DNA of 64,000 nucleotides from Pandoraea vervacti. Lineage in GTDB: Bacteria; Pseudomonadota; Gammaproteobacteria; Burkholderiales; Burkholderiaceae. Below the pieces are notes generated by a model. The model had not been told where the DNA came from. It ran no database searches and was given only the letters and a program-made list of their open reading frames with translations. Location of the stretch: NCBI RefSeq assembly GCF_000934605.2, contig NZ_CP010897.2:3906001-3970000 (forward strand), in the 5' to 3' direction. This document shows, piece by piece, positions 60,871 to 64,000 of this stretch; the first letter of the stretch is position 1; each line of letters opens with the position of its first letter. The translations under genes were made by a program, and so were the position numbers.

Positions 60871-62442
60871 ATGCAAGCCGTACTCACCCCACCGCCGGCG
60901 AACTTCAACTTCGCTGCGCATCTGGAGGCGCTCAACCGTGAGCGCACCGCCAAGACTGCTTATCTCGACGACACGCGAACGCTGACGTATGGCGAACTGG
61001 CCGAGCAAAGCCGACGCTTCGCCACAGGCCTCGTGCGCGCGGGCGTGCATCGCGAGGAGCGCATCCTGCTCATCATGCTCGACACGGTCGACCTGCCGGT
61101 TGCGTTCCTCGGCGCGCTCTACGCGGGCGTGGTGCCGGTGGTCGTCAACACACTGCTCACCGCCGACGACTATGCGTACATGATCGCGCACAGCAAGGCG
61201 CAGCTCGTGATCGCCTCCGGCGCGCTGATGCCGACGGTCCAGGCCGCGCTCGACAAGGTCGGCGAGACGACTACGCCGCCGCCCTGCATCGTCTCGCAAC
61301 CGATTGCGGCGCAAACCGACGCGGCGAGCGCATTGCCCACGTTCGATGCGCTCGTCGACGGCCCGCCCAGCGCCCTGCCCGCCGATACGGCGGCCGACGA
61401 CATCGCCTTCTGGCTGTATTCCTCCGGCTCGACCGGCAAGCCCAAAGGCACCGTCCACACGCACGCGAATCTGTACTGGACGGCGCAGACTTACGGTCGC
61501 CACGTGCTGGGCGTTCGCGAGGACGACATTGTCTTCTCCGCCGCCAAGCTCTTCTTCGCCTACGGACTGGGCAATGGACTGACGTTCCCGCTCTCGGGCG
61601 GTGCAAGCGTCGTGCTGATGGCCGAGCGTCCCACGGCCGAGGCCGTGGCGCAGCGTCTTCGCCAGCATCGCCCCACGATCTTCTACGGCGTGCCCACGCT
61701 CTACGCCACGCTGCTCGCCTCGCCGCATCTGCCCGCGCGCGAGGACGTGGCGCTGCGTCTGTGCACGTCGGCCGGCGAAGCGCTGCCGCGCGAGATCGGC
61801 GAGCGTTTCACCGCGCACTTCGGCGCGGAAATTCTCGACGGCATCGGCTCGACCGAAATGCTGCACATCTTCCTGTCGAATCGCGCGGGCCGCGTGGCCT
61901 ATGGCACGACAGGCGAGCCGGTGCCGGGTTACGCGGTGGAACTGCGCGACGAACACGGCCAGCCGGTGCCCGATGGCGAGATTGGCGACCTGTACATCAA
62001 GGGGCCGAGCGCGGCGCTCATGTACTGGTGCAACCGCGAGAAGTCACGCTCGACATTCCTCGGCGACTGGCTCAAGAGCGGCGACAAGTACCAGCGCCTG
62101 CCCAATGGGTATTACGTCTATGCGGGACGCAGTGACGATATGCTCAAGGTCAGCGGCCAGTACGTCTCGCCCATCGAAGTGGAGATGGTGCTGATGCAGC
62201 ACGATGCGGTGCTCGAGGCGGGCGTCGTGGGACGCGACGACAATGGCCTCACCAAGACACAGGCGTTCGTCGTGCTCAAGCCGGGGCTCGACGCCACCGA
62301 CGCGATGGCCGCCGAGTTGAAGGCCTTCGTCAAGGCACGTCTGGCCCCGCACAAATACCCGCGCGAGCTGGTGTTCGTCGACGATCTGCCCAAGACGGCC
62401 ACCGGTAAGGTGCAACGCTTCAAGCTACGTGAAATGCTCTAG
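60871..62442 (+). CDS. bclA: benzoate-CoA ligase
   Basis: Activates benzoate to benzoyl-CoA with ATP, the first step of the box pathway. It has 523 residues from ATG 60871 with GGAGG upstream. AMP-binding motif YSSGSTGKPKG (183-193), followed by HTHANLYWTAQTYGRHVLG; the A5 region has YGTTGEPVPGY and the C-terminal lysine block is PKTATGKVQRFKL. Length and context identify it as the benzoate enzyme (BclA/BadA type) rather than a fatty-acyl ligase. The 211-nt gap after boxD contains no terminator. Confidence 0.93.
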   Translation: MQAVLTPPPANFNFAAHLEALNRERTAKTAYLDDTRTLTYGELAEQSRRFATGLVRAGVHREERILLIMLDTVDLPVAFLGALYAGVVPVVVNTLLTADDYAYMIAHSKAQLVIASGALMPTVQAALDKVGETTTPPPCIVSQPIAAQTDAASALPTFDALVDGPPSALPADTAADDIAFWLYSSGSTGKPKGTVHTHANLYWTAQTYGRHVLGVREDDIVFSAAKLFFAYGLGNGLTFPLSGGASVVLMAERPTAEAVAQRLRQHRPTIFYGVPTLYATLLASPHLPAREDVALRLCTSAGEALPREIGERFTAHFGAEILDGIGSTEMLHIFLSNRAGRVAYGTTGEPVPGYAVELRDEHGQPVPDGEIGDLYIKGPSAALMYWCNREKSRSTFLGDWLKSGDKYQRLPNGYYVYAGRSDDMLKVSGQYVSPIEVEMVLMQHDAVLEAGVVGRDDNGLTKTQAFVVLKPGLDATDAMAAELKAFVKARLAPHKYPRELVFVDDLPKTATGKVQRFKLREML

Positions 62443-62456
62443 GAGACACCCATAGC

Positions 62457-63278
62457 ATGTCGGACGTACAGTTCGCCCGGATCGAGACGCCCTCGCATGG
62501 CGCGCTCTCGCTGGAGTATCGATGGCTCAATCGCGAGCGCACGCACGCGCCGTTGCTGGTCTTCCTGCATGAGGGGCTGGGCTCCGTCGCCATGTGGAAG
62601 GACTGGCCGCAGCAGTTGTGCGACGCGGGCGGCTATCGCGGTCTCGTGTACTCACGCAACGGATATGGCCGCTCGACCCCGCGACCGCACGACGAAGCCT
62701 GGCCGGTGGACTTCATGCACCGCCAGGCGCGCGAGGTGCTGCCTGCGTTTCTCGACGCGGTGGGCGTCGGGCCGGACGAGGCGGATCGGGTGTGGCTCGT
62801 GGGGCACAGCGACGGCGGCTCGATCTCGCTGCTGTTCTCCGCCGCGTTCCCCGACCGGCTCGCGGGGGCGATCGTGCTCGCGCCGCATCTGTTCGTCGAG
62901 GACGTATCGGTCGAGAGCATCGCCAAAACGAAGACCGTCTACGAGACGACCGATTTGCGCAGCAAGCTCGGCCGCTATCACGACGACGTCGATTCCGCGT
63001 TCTGGGGGTGGAACGATATCTGGCTGAACCCGGCGTTTCGCGAATGGAATCTCGTGGGCGCCGTGGCTACCATCTCGAAGCCGCTGCTGGCAATTCAGGG
63101 CGAGGACGACGAGTACGGCACGATGGCGCAGATGGACAGCATTGCCGCGCACGTGCCGCACGCGAGGGTGGTGAAGCTGGCCGATTGCGGTCACTCGCCG
63201 CATCGCGACGCGCCCGGACCGCTCGGCGAAGCCATCGTCGCGTTCATCGGTTCGCATACGTCGCTTCGGGCAGCTTGA
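62457..63278 (+). CDS. alpha/beta hydrolase linked to the box genes
   Basis: A 273-residue alpha/beta hydrolase, 14 nt after bclA and co-transcribed with it. The oxyanion block is FLHEGLGSVAMW, the nucleophile elbow GHSDGGS, acid block QGEDDEYG and catalytic histidine DCGHSPH. Related hydrolases occur in many box clusters; a thioesterase or lactonase role to recover CoA or handle side products is proposed but not shown. Ends 2 nt before the convergent selD stop. Confidence 0.85.
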   Translation: MSDVQFARIETPSHGALSLEYRWLNRERTHAPLLVFLHEGLGSVAMWKDWPQQLCDAGGYRGLVYSRNGYGRSTPRPHDEAWPVDFMHRQAREVLPAFLDAVGVGPDEADRVWLVGHSDGGSISLLFSAAFPDRLAGAIVLAPHLFVEDVSVESIAKTKTVYETTDLRSKLGRYHDDVDSAFWGWNDIWLNPAFREWNLVGAVATISKPLLAIQGEDDEYGTMAQMDSIAAHVPHARVVKLADCGHSPHRDAPGPLGEAIVAFIGSHTSLRAA

Positions 63279-63280
63279 TC

Positions 63281-64000
63281 TCAGATGACGCGCACCCCCG
63301 GCGTACCCGGACGCATGGCGCCGACGATGGCCGCTTCGATGAAACCGTCGGCACGGAAGACGGCGAGCACGTCGTCGACCGCGCCCGGCGCGCACGACAC
63401 CAGCAGACCGCCTGCGGTCTGCGGATCGCACAGTAAATCGCGATCGCGCGCCGTCAGGCGCTCTCCCAACGCTACCGACGCCCCATACGACGCCCAGTTG
63501 CGACCGGACGCGCCGGTAATGTACCCCTGGTCCGCCAGTTCGCGCACCCCGTCGAACAACGGCACGTCGGACATGCGCAAATAGGCTGCAAGGTTCGCGC
63601 CTCGGCACATCTCCAGCGTGTGGCCGAGCAGACCGAAGCCCGTCACGTCGGTGAGCGCATGCACGCCCGGCAGCGCGGCGAGCGCCGGGCCGACGCGATT
63701 GAGGCGCGTCGTCGCATCGATCATGCGGCGATAGCCATCCTCGTCGAGCTGGTGTTTCTTGAGCGCGGCCGACATCACACCGACGCCGAGCGGCTTGCCC
63801 AGTACGAGCACGTCGCCTGCCTGCGCGTCGGCGTTGCGTTTGAGACGTTTCGGATGCACGACGCCCAGCGCGGCCAGACCGTAGATCGGCTCGACCGAAT
63901 CGATGCTGTGACCGCCCGCAATCGGAATGCCCGCCTCCGCGCAAATCGACTCGCCGCCGCGCAGAATGTCGCGGATCGTCTCTCGCGGCAACACGTTGAT
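63281..64000 (-). CDS. selD: selenide, water dikinase, C-terminal part (5' end outside window)
   Basis: Makes selenophosphate from selenide and ATP for selenoprotein and selenouridine synthesis. The frame stays open to the window edge, so this is the last 239 residues of a protein of about 345. Family blocks: PIAGGHSIDSVEPIYGLAALG, DVLVLGKPLGVGVMSAALK, DVTGFGLLGHTLEMCRGANL, and DRDLLCDPQTAGGLLVSC. The catalytic Cys/Sec region lies in the missing N-terminal part. Convergent with the hydrolase. Confidence 0.95.
   Translation of the reverse strand: MNVLPRETIRDILRGGESICAEAGIPIAGGHSIDSVEPIYGLAALGVVHPKRLKRNADAQAGDVLVLGKPLGVGVMSAALKKHQLDEDGYRRMIDATTRLNRVGPALAALPGVHALTDVTGFGLLGHTLEMCRGANLAAYLRMSDVPLFDGVRELADQGYITGASGRNWASYGASVALGERLTARDRDLLCDPQTAGGLLVSCAPGAVDDVLAVFRADGFIEAAIVGAMRPGTPGVRVI

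Overview
This is a GC-rich chromosomal segment of a betaproteobacterium of the Burkholderiaceae. The grounds are the aerobic box benzoyl-CoA genes, a Burkholderia-type trimeric porin, a ZTP riboswitch before glyA, and many divergent LysR/operon pairs. Pandoraea is my best guess at genus, as inference only. No rRNA, IS element, integrase, phage gene or CRISPR array was found.

Layout. 1-1.7 kb: 3' end of fbp, tRNA-Thr(CGU), a DUF1415 gene. 1.8-4.9 kb: two tandem paralogous ankyrin-like proteins of unknown function. 4.9-6.3 kb: flavohaemoglobin hmp with two NsrR-type operators. 6.4-12.4 kb: a minus-strand operon of a LacI-type regulator, a binding-protein ABC importer and a GpdQ-like metallophosphodiesterase. 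12.7-14.3 kb: an SRPBCC protein and a proline-rich orphan. 14.7-24.1 kb: a plus-strand 3-hydroxyanthranilate/2-aminomuconate pathway followed by a Liv-type ABC importer with an arylformamidase-like hydrolase inside it. 24.1-26.5 kb: a possible structured leader RNA before a small HTH gene, then LysR and TetR regulators. 27.3-28.9 kb: three small cell-envelope proteins. 29-35.5 kb: a DUF3100 membrane protein, an aldehyde dehydrogenase, a 3-hydroxyisobutyrate-dehydrogenase-like enzyme and a VOC protein, with a divergent LysR gene. 36.1-44.9 kb: a porin and two large paralogous autotransporters. 45.4-47.4 kb: glyA-nrdR under a ZTP riboswitch. 47.4-52.4 kb: an MDR oxidoreductase, a divergent LysR gene, a kinase-like orphan, DUF523 and DJ-1/PfpI proteins. 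52.7-63.3 kb: the complete box benzoate pathway. The window ends in selD.

How the genes work together. The box locus has two divergent arms. One arm is boxR-boxC-boxB-boxA; the other is a DUF4863 gene, boxD, bclA and an alpha/beta hydrolase. Benzoate is activated by BclA, epoxidised by BoxAB, opened by BoxC and oxidised by BoxD. BoxR probably reads TGCA-type repeats that overlap both promoters. The 3-hydroxyanthranilate block supplies ring cleavage (dioxygenase), decarboxylation, semialdehyde oxidation and deamination. Its downstream importer and formamidase-like enzyme suggest that kynurenine-type or related aminoaromatic compounds are taken up and fed in. Together with the VOC/dehydrogenase module, the window is mostly a catabolic region, interspersed with cell-surface proteins and possible effector-like orphans.

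Start codons were moved from the longest frames where a ribosome-binding site or family length supported it; each case is noted.
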